From Variovorax paradoxus (GTDB lineage: Bacteria > Pseudomonadota > Gammaproteobacteria > Burkholderiales > Burkholderiaceae_C): a DNA stretch of 64,000 nt. Within the stretch, counting starts at the first letter, position 1; every line of letters begins with the position of its first letter. This document shows positions 7,974 to 19,974 of this stretch, piece by piece. The position numbers and the translations under genes were made by a program. Location of the stretch: positions 5,510,401-5,574,400 of the forward strand of contig NZ_CP046622.1 in the NCBI RefSeq assembly GCF_009755665.1, written 5' to 3'. The notes under the pieces are model-generated. The model ran no database searches and was not told the origin of the DNA. It saw only the letters and a list, made by a program, of their open reading frames with translations.

Positions 7974-8121
7974 GGACGAGGCGGCAAGTAGATCTGGAAC
8001 TTGCAATGCTATGGCCTGAAGCGTGGGCATTCCGTGACACGAGAAGTAACGGAGTGATCTATGTTTTGCAGCTTCTGCTAACTTCTTTTTCATCGCTTCA
8101 ACTGCCCAGGGGAGTCGTTCA

Positions 8122-9201
8122 ATGCCGCTTCAGTCGCCGCGCCTTTTGCCGCCTGGTTTCGTACCGCCGTATCTGCTGGACCGGCTGGCCGAGCGTGCGA
8201 GCGCCCATGCAAGCGCACGGGCGGCGCAAACGCTGATGATCGACCGCGAGCACCGCGGCCTTCGCGAGGCGGTGGCCGTTCAAGGCACGCCAGGGGTCTC
8301 GTCGGGCCGGCCACCGGCTTATGTGCGGCGCAACTCGCCGCAGCGCGCCGTTCACGACGCGGAGCACACCATGAGCCTGCCGGGCCGGCTGGTGCGCGCC
8401 GAAGGGCAGGCACCCACACCCGACATCGCAGCCGACGAGGCCTACGACTACCTGGGCGCCACCTACCGGCTATACCGCGACATCTACGAGCGCGACTCCA
8501 TCGACAACGCCGGCATGCCGCTCACGGGCAGCGTGCACTACGGCAACGACTACGACAACGCGTTCTGGAACGGCAAGCAAATGGTGTTCGGTGACGGCGA
8601 CGGCGAGGTCATGAACCGCTTCACCATCGCGGTGGACATCATCGGCCACGAGCTGACGCACGGCGTCATCGATCACGAGTCGGGTTTGATCTACCAGGGG
8701 CAGTCGGGCGCGCTCAATGAATCGGTCTGCGACGTGTTCGGTGTTCTGGTGAAGCAGCACTTGCTCAAGCAGACGGCGCAGCAGGCCGACTGGCTCGTAG
8801 GTGCGGGGCTTTTCACCGCCAAGGTAGAGGCACGCGCGTTGCGCTCGATGGCCGAGCCCGGCACGGCCTACGACGATCCGGTGCTCGGCAAAGACCCCCA
8901 GCCCGCCCACATGAAAGACCTGGTCGTCACACGGCAGGACAATGGCGGCGTGCACATCAATTCCGGCATTCCGAACCGCGCCTTCTATCTTGCGGCCACG
9001 GCGATCCAGGGCCCGGCCTGGGAAACAGCGGGCCGCGTCTGGTACGACACCGTGTGCGACAGGCGGCTGCGCCAGGACGCCGATTTCCTGGCCTTCGCAC
9101 AACTGAGCGTGGAGAATGCAGCCAGGCGCTTCGGCGCCGACAGCGCGGCGCACAAGGCCATCGGCGCCGCATGGAACACCGTGGGGGTCACACCATCATG
9201 A
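8122..9201 (+). CDS. M4 family metalloprotease, protealysin-like
   Basis: This 359-residue thermolysin-family zinc protease has HELTH with flanking DIIG at about residues 175-180 and the downstream Glu zinc ligand in ALNESVCDVFG. A late GGVHINSGIPNRAFY segment carries the conserved Asn-x-x-Gly-Ile-x-Asn-Arg element of M4 enzymes. There is no signal peptide. Instead a short propeptide carries PPYLLDRLAE, the PPL-type motif of protealysins, which are mostly intracellular and self-activate. The ATG follows GGGGAG. Its stop overlaps the start of the next gene (ATGA), which encodes an emfourin-like inhibitor. This pair is known from Serratia protealysin. Confidence 0.92.
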   Translation: MPLQSPRLLPPGFVPPYLLDRLAERASAHASARAAQTLMIDREHRGLREAVAVQGTPGVSSGRPPAYVRRNSPQRAVHDAEHTMSLPGRLVRAEGQAPTPDIAADEAYDYLGATYRLYRDIYERDSIDNAGMPLTGSVHYGNDYDNAFWNGKQMVFGDGDGEVMNRFTIAVDIIGHELTHGVIDHESGLIYQGQSGALNESVCDVFGVLVKQHLLKQTAQQADWLVGAGLFTAKVEARALRSMAEPGTAYDDPVLGKDPQPAHMKDLVVTRQDNGGVHINSGIPNRAFYLAATAIQGPAWETAGRVWYDTVCDRRLRQDADFLAFAQLSVENAARRFGADSAAHKAIGAAWNTVGVTPS

Positions 9202-9536
9202 TTCAGCTTCCGCCTCTGGACCAGGCTTCGGTCGTGCGAGTAACGCGCGAAGGCGGCGTTGCCTACCTGCCGGGCCTTTCGCGGCCGCGCAGCTACCAAC
9301 TGGGCAATTGCAGCGAAGAACTGCGCCAGCAGATCGGCGAGGCCTTGCAAAGTGCCGCACCGCACGCAGGGCAGCGCGAAGAACCCGGCTCGCAGGGCGG
9401 TGACCAGCGCTTCTACCGCGTGGAGGTGGTGGTGGAGAGCGCCACCACGCAGTCGGGTTCGGTCAGCTTCGAAGTGCCCGAGAACGAAGCCCCTGAAGCA
9501 TTGGTGCACCTCTGGAAAGACGCGGCCGACCGCTGA
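9198..9536 (+). CDS. emfourin-like protealysin inhibitor
   Basis: This is a 112-residue acidic protein. Its ATG overlaps the protease stop codon by 4 bp. In Serratia, emfourin is a small protein encoded next to protealysin that inhibits it tightly and so protects the cell. Visible features are an N-terminal strand-rich region (VVRVTREGGVAYLPG) and a second part with FYRVEVVVESA and SVSFEVPENEAPEALVHLW. Length, position and the coupled start support the assignment. I cannot confirm homology without a profile search. Confidence 0.82.
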   Translation: MIQLPPLDQASVVRVTREGGVAYLPGLSRPRSYQLGNCSEELRQQIGEALQSAAPHAGQREEPGSQGGDQRFYRVEVVVESATTQSGSVSFEVPENEAPEALVHLWKDAADR

Positions 9537-9568
9537 GGCGCGCCCTCCAGGCTTGCCAAGGCCTCAGT

Positions 9569-10897
9569 TCAGAGCCCGCCGCGAATCGTCGACACCACAA
9601 GCCATACGTTGGCCGAGCTGATCACGCCAAACAGTCCCCATGCCAGCAGCTTGACGACCGTGCCGTTGGCAAAGCCGCCCATCATGGCGCGGCTGCTCGT
9701 GAAGCGGATCAGCGGCCACATCGCGAACGGCAACTGAAAGCTCAGCACCACCTGGCTCAGCACCAGCATCTTGCCCACGCCGCCGTCGCCGAACCACCAC
9801 ACGCCCAGAAAGGCCGGCCCGAGCGCCAGGGCCCGTGTGATGAGGCGGCGCTGCCAGCACGGAATCTTCAGGTCGAGAAAGCCTTCCATGATGATCTGGC
9901 CCGCGATGGTGCCGGTGAAGGTCGAGCTCTGGCCCGATGCCAGCAGTGCAATGCCGAACAGCGTGGCCGCCACCGCACTGCCCACGATCGGTTCGATGAG
10001 CCGGTAGGCATCGTCGATCTCCGTCACTTCCACATGGCCTGTGCTGTGGAAGGCACTGGCCGCCAGAACCATGATGGCAGCGTTGACCAGGAGGGCGAGC
10101 GAAAGCGAGATCACCGCGTCGAAGGTGCAGAAGCGCACCGCCTCGCGCCGCGCCGCATCGCTGTCGGCCACCAGCCGGGTTTGCACGATGGATGAGTGCA
10201 GATATAGGTTGTGCGGCATCACCGTGGCGCCGACAACGCCGATGGCAAGATACAGCGCGCCGGGCTGCTGCAGCCGCTCGAAGCTCGGCGCAAAGCCCAT
10301 GGCCACGCCGAACCAGTTGGGCTGCGACATCGCAAGCTCCACCACGAAACAACCCGCGATGGTGCCCACCAGCCCGAGCACGATCGCCTCGACGCGCCGG
10401 AAGCCCGCGCCTTGCAGCCCCAGCACGAGCAGCGTGTCGAACGCAGTGATTGCAATGCCGACCGGAATCGACACGCCGAACAGCAGATGCAATGCGAGCG
10501 CGCTGCCCAGCACCTCGGCCAGGTCGCAGGCCACGATGGCGAGTTCCGCGCCCAGCCACAGAAAGCGGCTGACGCGCGGCGAATAGTGCTCGCGGCAAGC
10601 GCGTGCGAGATCCTTCTGCGCCACGAGGCCGAGCCGCACGCACAGCGTTTGCAGCAGCATGGCGGCCAGGCTCGCAAGCAGCACCACGAAGAGCAGGCCG
10701 TAGCCGAAGCGCGAGCCGGCCTCGATGTCGGTCGCCCAGTTGCCCGGGTCCATGTAGCCGACCGACACCAGCAGGCCGGGGCCCGCGTAACGCAGGAGCT
10801 TCTTGCCGAAGGGCAGGTCCTGCGGGACCGCCACGCTGCCTTTGACCTCGGAAGGGCAGAACGGCGCGGTGGCGGTGCGGGGCAGCGGAAAGAACAT
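9569..10897 (-). CDS. mntH: Nramp family divalent metal (Mn/Fe) transporter
   Basis: This 442-residue integral membrane protein of the NRAMP family imports manganese or iron by proton symport. The metal-binding signatures are clear: VGYMDPGNWATDI in TM1 and VMPHNLYLHSS in TM6. About 11 membrane segments can be counted. I start at 10897 (MFFPLPRTAT); an upstream in-frame ATG at 10981 would overlap the divergent gene's promoter region. It is convergent with the emfourin gene. No clear Fur or MntR box was identified. Confidence 0.92.
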   Translation of the reverse strand: MFFPLPRTATAPFCPSEVKGSVAVPQDLPFGKKLLRYAGPGLLVSVGYMDPGNWATDIEAGSRFGYGLLFVVLLASLAAMLLQTLCVRLGLVAQKDLARACREHYSPRVSRFLWLGAELAIVACDLAEVLGSALALHLLFGVSIPVGIAITAFDTLLVLGLQGAGFRRVEAIVLGLVGTIAGCFVVELAMSQPNWFGVAMGFAPSFERLQQPGALYLAIGVVGATVMPHNLYLHSSIVQTRLVADSDAARREAVRFCTFDAVISLSLALLVNAAIMVLAASAFHSTGHVEVTEIDDAYRLIEPIVGSAVAATLFGIALLASGQSSTFTGTIAGQIIMEGFLDLKIPCWQRRLITRALALGPAFLGVWWFGDGGVGKMLVLSQVVLSFQLPFAMWPLIRFTSSRAMMGGFANGTVVKLLAWGLFGVISSANVWLVVSTIRGGL

Positions 10898-11012
10898 GCG
10901 GGCGATGATAGGGGTGGCGCATCGGGTCTCGCGCGGGACCGACACCAAAGCGCCGGATCTTTTAGATTCGACGCTCGCCATTCAATCACTCACAACACCG
11001 GAGTCCGTTTCA

Positions 11013-11321
11013 ATGATCCACGTTGTCGCCGTCATTACCGCCAAGCCCGGCCAGCGCGCCCAGTTGCTCGAAGCCTTTGCCGCCAACCGCGCGGCCGTGC
11101 TGGCCGAAGAAGGCTGCATCGAATACGGCGCCACTATCGACGCGCAGGGCGTTCCGTCGTCGAAGGCCAGCTTCGGGCCCGACACCTTCGTGGTAATTGA
11201 AAAGTGGGAAACACTGGCCCACCTGCAGGCGCATGCCGTCGCGCCGCACATGAAAGCCCATGGCGAGAAGACCAAAGCACTCGTTGAGAGCAAGCTGATC
11301 CACGTGCTCGAACCGGTCTGA
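11013..11321 (+). CDS. antibiotic biosynthesis monooxygenase (ABM) domain protein, putative quinol monooxygenase
   Basis: This is a 102-residue dimeric alpha/beta-barrel protein of the YgiN type. The opening IHVVAVITAKPGQRAQLLEAF and the later FVVIEKWETLAHLQAHAVAPHM with the conserved His are diagnostic of ABM domains. Relatives oxidise quinols or bind small aromatics; the substrate here is not known. It is divergent from the Nramp gene with 115 bp between, which must hold both promoters. Confidence 0.88.
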   Translation: MIHVVAVITAKPGQRAQLLEAFAANRAAVLAEEGCIEYGATIDAQGVPSSKASFGPDTFVVIEKWETLAHLQAHAVAPHMKAHGEKTKALVESKLIHVLEPV

Positions 11322-11405
11322 CAGCCACGGCACGGGCCTTCGCGCGCGGCGCAATGCCTGCTACCCTCGCGCCGGGATCAGGCATCCCGAGGAGGGACTC
11401 ACGGC

Positions 11406-12002
11406 ATGGCGATCTTCTTCAGACCGCTCGGCTGGCGCGTGCGCGCTTTCACTTTGGGGCTGGGCGCAATGGCCGCGGCCTTGCTGTCGGCCGGTTGCGC
11501 GCAACTCGCTGCGCCGCCTTACGCAGCCGACTATGAAGCGCTCGACCGGCTCGAGGCCACCCGCCCCGGCATGGTTGCCGTCGCCAAGGTGCAGCCCACC
11601 GATCCGAACGACAGGATCAACGCCCTGAGCCTGCGCCGCGCGAAGCTGCTTTCGCCCAGCGGCACCTTCGCGCAATACCTGGAGGACGCGCTGATGCGCG
11701 ACCTGGGCGAGATATCGGCCTATGACCCCAAGGCTCCGACCCGCATCGCGGCGCGAATACTGGTCAATGAGCTCGACCTTGGCGTGATCAACGGCACGGG
11801 CCGCATGGACGTGGAACTGGTGGTGACGCGCGCCAACGCGCAGCGGCTGCGCAAGACCTACCGCGGCGAGATCGCCTTCGATTCGAGCTACGCGAACATC
11901 GTCGCCGTGCCCGCCGGGCAAGCCGCCTACCCGAGGCTGGTGCGCGCGCTTCTGCGCCAGGTGTATGCGGACCCGCAATTCATCGCGGCCATTGCGCCGT
12001 AG
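11406..12002 (+). CDS. lipoprotein of unknown function
   Basis: This 198-residue protein has a signal peptide ending in the lipobox LSAGC (Cys about residue 31). The mature part contains VAVAKVQPTDPNDRINAL, then a segment FAQYLEDALMRDLGEI and a strand-rich C-terminus. This pattern suggests an outer-membrane lipoprotein with a GNA1162/YajG-like or DUF-type fold, but I do not recognise the family. It lies 23 bp before a second lipoprotein gene of similar size, likely in one operon. Confidence 0.8.
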   Translation: MAIFFRPLGWRVRAFTLGLGAMAAALLSAGCAQLAAPPYAADYEALDRLEATRPGMVAVAKVQPTDPNDRINALSLRRAKLLSPSGTFAQYLEDALMRDLGEISAYDPKAPTRIAARILVNELDLGVINGTGRMDVELVVTRANAQRLRKTYRGEIAFDSSYANIVAVPAGQAAYPRLVRALLRQVYADPQFIAAIAP

Positions 12003-12025
12003 AACCAGCCGGAGAGCGCCTCACC

Positions 12026-12640
12026 ATGATGTCGTTTCCTTTGTGTTCGATTCTTTTGTCTTCGGCCACACGCGCGTGCACCGCCGCGGCGCTCGCGGCC
12101 TTGCTGGCTGCTTGCTCCCATCCGATCACCATGATCACCGAGACCGCGCCGCCGCGGTCGATGGCCCATCTGGTCCCCAAGAAGGTGGCCTACGTGATGA
12201 CCGACGCCCAACGCGATCAGCAGGTGACGAGCCCCGGCGGCAGCGGCGACCGCGTGAGCTACTACCCCTATCGCGATCTGGAAAAGTCGATTCGCGACGC
12301 GCTGCGCGCGGTGTACCGCGATGTGGTCGTGCTGCGCACCGCCCGCGACGCAAAGACCAATGAAGCGGCAGGCGTGTCGCTGGTGTTCACGCCCCAGGTC
12401 AAGACCGATTCGAGCTCGTCTTCATGGGTGACCTGGCCGCCCACCTCGTTCACCGCCGAGGTGAGCTGCGTGGTGAGCGATGCGGCCGGCGCGGAGGTGG
12501 CGCGCGTGCGCGCGGTGGGGAATGGCACGGCCGAGTTCGGCGAGTTCAACGGCGACTACGGGCTGGCCGCCCGCCGCGCGGCCAAGCAGATGACTTCGCA
12601 GCTCAGCAGCGAGATTCGCAGGAACGAGAAGCTGCGTTAA
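12026..12640 (+). CDS. lipoprotein of unknown function
   Basis: This 204-residue protein has a signal peptide followed by the lipobox LLAAC (Cys at about residue 30). The mature part contains VAYVMTDAQRDQQVTSPGG, then a YYPYRDLEKSIRDALRAVY segment and a strand-rich region ending in a Lys/Arg tail. Its plan matches that of the preceding lipoprotein, so the two may act together in the envelope. GGAGAG lies 10 bases before the ATG. The gene is followed at once by a strong bidirectional terminator. Confidence 0.8.
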   Translation: MMSFPLCSILLSSATRACTAAALAALLAACSHPITMITETAPPRSMAHLVPKKVAYVMTDAQRDQQVTSPGGSGDRVSYYPYRDLEKSIRDALRAVYRDVVVLRTARDAKTNEAAGVSLVFTPQVKTDSSSSSWVTWPPTSFTAEVSCVVSDAAGAEVARVRAVGNGTAEFGEFNGDYGLAARRAAKQMTSQLSSEIRRNEKLR

Positions 12641-12669
12641 AAAAAAACGCGCCCAGGAGGCGCGTTTTT
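12641..12669. terminator. bidirectional rho-independent terminator
   Basis: ACGCGCC (12647-12653) pairs with GGCGCGT (12659-12665) around loop CAGGA, with A-tract before and T-tract after. It sits between the convergent lipoprotein gene and gap and can serve both strands. Confidence 0.9.
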
Positions 12670-12687
12670 CGTTGAAGCGTCGAAGCC

Positions 12688-14227
<1,540 letters not shown>

Positions 14228-14263
14228 TGTGATTTGCCGCCCCGTCGCAGTCGCTGCCGGCGT

Positions 14264-16372
<2,109 letters not shown>

Positions 16373-16507
16373 GGGCGGTGGACTTTCGGGGAATGTGGAT
16401 TGGGGGGAACCCGCGATTTTACCGGGCTCGCTCCAACCCGCTCCAATACGGCCTGAACACCCGACTGATGTTCTTTGGCGACAGCCGGACTGCTAGAGTT
16501 GCCACCC

Positions 16508-16897
16508 ATGCATGGGCTGCACCTCACCGCCGATCTCCACGACTGCCAATGCGCGATGCAATGGCTCACCGACAAGGAGGCGCTCGGCGCCGTTTGCCTG
16601 AAGGCCGTAACGGCCGCGGGGCTGCAACCGGTGGGCAAGCTGGTGCACGGATTTCCGGCCACGCCGCAGGGGCCGGGCGGCGTGACGGCCACGGTGCTGC
16701 TGGCCGAATCGCACCTGTGCATCCACACCTGGCCCGAGCAGCGCGGCGCCACGCTCGACGTGTACGTGTGCAACTTCGGCGCCGACCATTCGGCCAAGGC
16801 GCATGCGCTGATGGAATGCCTCGTGGCGCTGTTCCAGCCGGGCCGCAGCCAACGCAACGAGCTCGTACGCGGCCAGGTCGGCCAGGTGGCCGCTTGA
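16508..16897 (+). CDS. speD: S-adenosylmethionine decarboxylase proenzyme
   Basis: This 129-residue pyruvoyl enzyme decarboxylates AdoMet to supply aminopropyl groups for spermidine synthesis. The self-cleavage site is in AESHLCIHTWPE, where the Ser becomes the pyruvoyl group; the His and the downstream DVYVCNFG segment are conserved. The ATG at 16508 is chosen because HGLHLTADLHDC matches the family N-terminus; its ribosome-binding site is weak. The gene overlaps or abuts the following murU gene (TTGA). Confidence 0.93.
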   Translation: MHGLHLTADLHDCQCAMQWLTDKEALGAVCLKAVTAAGLQPVGKLVHGFPATPQGPGGVTATVLLAESHLCIHTWPEQRGATLDVYVCNFGADHSAKAHALMECLVALFQPGRSQRNELVRGQVGQVAA

Positions 16898-17634
16898 AGC
16901 CGGCGCCTTCCCCAGTGCGAGCCATGATCCTCGCGGCCGGGCGCGGCGAGCGCATGCGGCCGCTGACCGACACCACGCCCAAGCCGCTGCTCGAAGTGCG
17001 CGGCAAGCCGCTGATGCAATGGCCGATGGAAGCCCTGGCAGCCGGCGGATTCACCGAACTGGTGGTCAACACCGACTGGCTGGGTGAGCAGATTTCCGGC
17101 CGCTTCGGCGCAAAGCCGCAGCTTGGCGAACAGCGTGCGCTATCAATTTCATATTCCGATGAAGGCCGCGACTTTGGCGGCGCGCTGGAAACGGCGGGCG
17201 GCATCGTGCGCGCGCTGCCGCTGCTGGGCGATGTTTTCTGGGTGGCGGCGGGCGACGTGTTCGCGCCGGACTTTGCGTTTACGCAAGCTTCGGTGGCGCG
17301 ATTCGCGGCGAGCGGCAAGCTCGCGCACCTGTGGCTGGTGCCCAACCCGGCGCACAACCCGAAGGGCGATTTCGGTCTTTCGGCCGAAGGCCTGGCGCTC
17401 AATTCGGCGGCCGAGAAGTACACATTCTCAACCATCGGCCTGTACCGAGCCGCGCTCTTTTCGCCGCCTTACTGCAGCATTGCCGCCGGCAATCCGGCGG
17501 GCCTCAAAGCCCCGCTGGCACCCATCTTGCGCGCCGCGATGGACAATGAACTCGTGAGCGCCGAGCTCTACACCGGGCCATGGACCGATGTGGGAACGCC
17601 CGAACGGCTTCTTCAACTGAACACGCCAAGATGA
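16894..17634 (+). CDS. murU: N-acetylmuramate alpha-1-phosphate uridylyltransferase
   Basis: This nucleotidyltransferase of ~246 residues makes UDP-MurNAc from MurNAc-1-phosphate in cell-wall recycling, working after the AmgK kinase. The signature AMILAAGRGERMRPLT, the TPKPLLEVRGKPL motif and the late TGPWTDVGTPERL are typical. The start is uncertain: TTG at 16894 has AGGTGG five bases upstream and overlaps the speD stop; GTG at 16915 and ATG at 16924 are also in frame, but family members carry a few residues before MILAAG. Its stop overlaps pepP (ATGA). Its usual partner gene amgK is not adjacent but about 22 kb away. Confidence 0.88.
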   Translation: MKPAPSPVRAMILAAGRGERMRPLTDTTPKPLLEVRGKPLMQWPMEALAAGGFTELVVNTDWLGEQISGRFGAKPQLGEQRALSISYSDEGRDFGGALETAGGIVRALPLLGDVFWVAAGDVFAPDFAFTQASVARFAASGKLAHLWLVPNPAHNPKGDFGLSAEGLALNSAAEKYTFSTIGLYRAALFSPPYCSIAAGNPAGLKAPLAPILRAAMDNELVSAELYTGPWTDVGTPERLLQLNTPR

Positions 17635-19025
17635 CCTCAGAAGACCACAAGATCTACGCCGAGCGCCGCGCGCGCCTCGCCTCGCAACTGGGCAAGGACG
17701 GCATCGCCATCGTGCCGACCGCGCCCGAGCAGCAGCGCAACCGCGACAGCGACTTTCTGTTTCGGCACGACAGCTACTTCTATTACCTGACAGGCTTTAC
17801 CGAACCGAACGCCTGGCTGGTGCTGGCGGGCGACGGCCGAAGCACGCTGTTCTGCGCCCCCAAGGACCTGGAGCGCGAGATCTGGGACGGCTACCGCCTG
17901 GGCCCCGACGCGGCCCCCGAGGCGCTTGGCGTGACGGAGGCTTTTTCGGTCAACGACCTCGACGCCAAGCTGCCAAAGCTGCTCGAGAACAGGTCGACCG
18001 TGTGGTTTCCGTTCGCCACCCACAAGGGGCTGGAGACCCGCGTCGACGGCTGGCTGCAATCGGTGCGTGCGCGCGTGCGCTATGGTGCGCTGTGCCCTCA
18101 GGAGCAGCACGACCTGTGCGGCCCCCTCGACGAAATGCGGCTGATCAAGGACGCGCACGAGCAAAACATCATGCGGCGTGCCGCGCAGATCAGCGCCAGG
18201 GCGCACATCCGCGCGATGCAGCTTTCGGCGCGCATGCTGCGCGAGGGCAAGGACGTGCGCGAATACCACCTCGACGCCGAACTGCTGCATGAGTTCCGCC
18301 TGGGCGGCTCGCAGTACCCGGCCTACGGCTCGATCGTGGCGGCGGGTGCCAATGCCTGCGTGCTGCACTACCGCGCCGACGCGGCCCCGGTGCGAAGCGG
18401 CGAGCTGGTGCTCATCGACGCAGGCTGCGAACTCGACGGCTACGCCAGCGACATCACGCGCACCTTTCCGGCCAACGGCAAGTTCAGCGGCCCGCAGCGC
18501 GCGCTGTACGACCTGGTGCTTGCCAGCCAGGACGCGTCGGCCGCGGCCACCAAGGCCGGCAACCGCTTCAACGACCCGCACGATGCGGCCGTGAAGGTGC
18601 TTGCGCAAGGCATGCTCGACCTGGGCCTGCTTGACGCGAACAAGGTTGGCAGCGTGGAAGACGTGATCGACAACCGCGCCTACTTCCAGTTCTACATGCA
18701 CCGCACCGGCCACTGGCTGGGCATGGACGTGCACGACTGCGGCAGCTATGTCGAGCCCACGCAGGTGGGCGAGGTGAGCGAACGAAAAGATCCGCTGTCC
18801 AATGAGGTCATCAAGAACCGGCCAAGCCGCATCCTGCATCCGGGCATGGTGCTGACGCTGGAACCCGGCATCTACGTGCGGCCCGCCGAGGGGGTGCCCG
18901 AGCAGTTCCACAACATCGGCATCCGCATCGAAGACGACGCCATCGTCACGGCCACCGGATGCGAGCTTATTTCGCGCGGCGTGCCGGTGAAGGCGGACGA
19001 GATCGAGGCACTGATGCGAGCTTGA
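17631..19025 (+). CDS. pepP: Xaa-Pro aminopeptidase (aminopeptidase P)
   Basis: This 464-residue M24 metallopeptidase releases the N-terminal residue from peptides with proline in second place. An N-terminal creatinase-like domain (residues 1-170) is followed by the pita-bread catalytic domain with metal ligands visible in LIDAGCELDGYASDITRTFP, HRTGHWLGMDVHD, TLEPGIYV and GIRIEDD. The ATG overlaps the murU stop. The 3' end overlaps the convergent LysR gene by 59 bp. Confidence 0.95.
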   Translation: MTSEDHKIYAERRARLASQLGKDGIAIVPTAPEQQRNRDSDFLFRHDSYFYYLTGFTEPNAWLVLAGDGRSTLFCAPKDLEREIWDGYRLGPDAAPEALGVTEAFSVNDLDAKLPKLLENRSTVWFPFATHKGLETRVDGWLQSVRARVRYGALCPQEQHDLCGPLDEMRLIKDAHEQNIMRRAAQISARAHIRAMQLSARMLREGKDVREYHLDAELLHEFRLGGSQYPAYGSIVAAGANACVLHYRADAAPVRSGELVLIDAGCELDGYASDITRTFPANGKFSGPQRALYDLVLASQDASAAATKAGNRFNDPHDAAVKVLAQGMLDLGLLDANKVGSVEDVIDNRAYFQFYMHRTGHWLGMDVHDCGSYVEPTQVGEVSERKDPLSNEVIKNRPSRILHPGMVLTLEPGIYVRPAEGVPEQFHNIGIRIEDDAIVTATGCELISRGVPVKADEIEALMRA

Positions 19026-19941
19026 CCGCCCGCTGAGACACCGGCGGCGGTGCATGCCGCGCCTGCAGGAAGTCGATGAAGACCCGCAGCTTGCGCGGTA
19101 TCTGCGCAGAGCTCGGGTGATAGAGGTAGAAGCCCGGAAAGGTCGGCCACCAGGGTTCGAGCAGCGGAACCAGCCGGCCGCTGTCGAGATCGCCGCGCAC
19201 CGAGCCTTCGAAAGCCACGGCAATGCCCGCGCCGTCGCGCGCGGCGGCCAGCAGCACGTCGCCGTCGTTGCTGATCAGCGGCCCGGACACTTCAATGTCG
19301 AGCACGCGGCCGTCCTGCGCGTACTCCCACCGATAAAGGCCGCCCGTGGTCAGGCGGTAGTTCATGCACTGGTGCTCGCGCAGGTCTTCGGGCGTTTTCG
19401 GCAACTGGCGTTTCGCAAGGTAGCGCGGCGACGCAACAGTCACCATGCGTTGCGGCCCGCCCATCGGCAACGCCACCACGTCTTGCGCCAGGCTTTCGCC
19501 AAGCCGGATGCCCGCATCGAAACCGCCTTCGATCAGGTCGACCATGCGGTTGTCGCAAACCAGTTCGAGCGTGATGTCGGGAAACGCTTCGGCAAAGTCC
19601 CCCAAGTGCGGATACAGCAGGAGCTCGGCCGACGCGCGCGCAACGTTCAGCCGCAGCAGCCCGGCCGGCTTGTCGCGCGCCTCGTTGATGCCCTCGACCG
19701 TTTGCGCGAGCGCGGCAAGCGCCGGCTGCGCGCCCTTCAGCAGCTGCTGGCCCAGCTCGGTCACGCCCACGCGGCGCGTGGTGCGGTCGAGCAGGCGCAC
19801 CCCCAGCCGCCGCTCGAGCGTGCGCAAGGTCTGCGAGAGGGCCGAAGGCGAGACGCCCAGTTCTTCCGCCGCCCGCGTGAAGCTGGCGTGATGCGCAACG
19901 CGTGCAAAAGCGGCAATGGCAGGAAGCAGTTCGGGCGACAT
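18967..19941 (-). CDS. LysR family transcriptional regulator
   Basis: This 324-residue DNA-binding regulator has an N-terminal winged helix-turn-helix with FTRAAEELGVSPSALSQTLR and LERRLGVRLLDRTTRRV, followed by a substrate-binding domain (LNVARASAELLLYP and on). The effector is unknown. The C-terminal tail is basic and extends into the 3' end of pepP. It lies 33 bp past the phytase-like gene on the same strand. There is no divergent partner, so its target is not obvious. Confidence 0.92.
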   Translation of the reverse strand: MSPELLPAIAAFARVAHHASFTRAAEELGVSPSALSQTLRTLERRLGVRLLDRTTRRVGVTELGQQLLKGAQPALAALAQTVEGINEARDKPAGLLRLNVARASAELLLYPHLGDFAEAFPDITLELVCDNRMVDLIEGGFDAGIRLGESLAQDVVALPMGGPQRMVTVASPRYLAKRQLPKTPEDLREHQCMNYRLTTGGLYRWEYAQDGRVLDIEVSGPLISNDGDVLLAAARDGAGIAVAFEGSVRGDLDSGRLVPLLEPWWPTFPGFYLYHPSSAQIPRKLRVFIDFLQARHAPPPVSQRAVKLASVPRSRPPSPARRAK

Positions 19942-19974
19942 GCGCCCGATTATCGAGACCCCGGCAGACCCCAG

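Noticed and set aside
9533..9567. Inverted repeat CTGAGGC/GCCTCAG between emfourin and mntH as a terminator
   Set aside because: Seven-base stem with a 21-base loop and no T-run; too weak to call.
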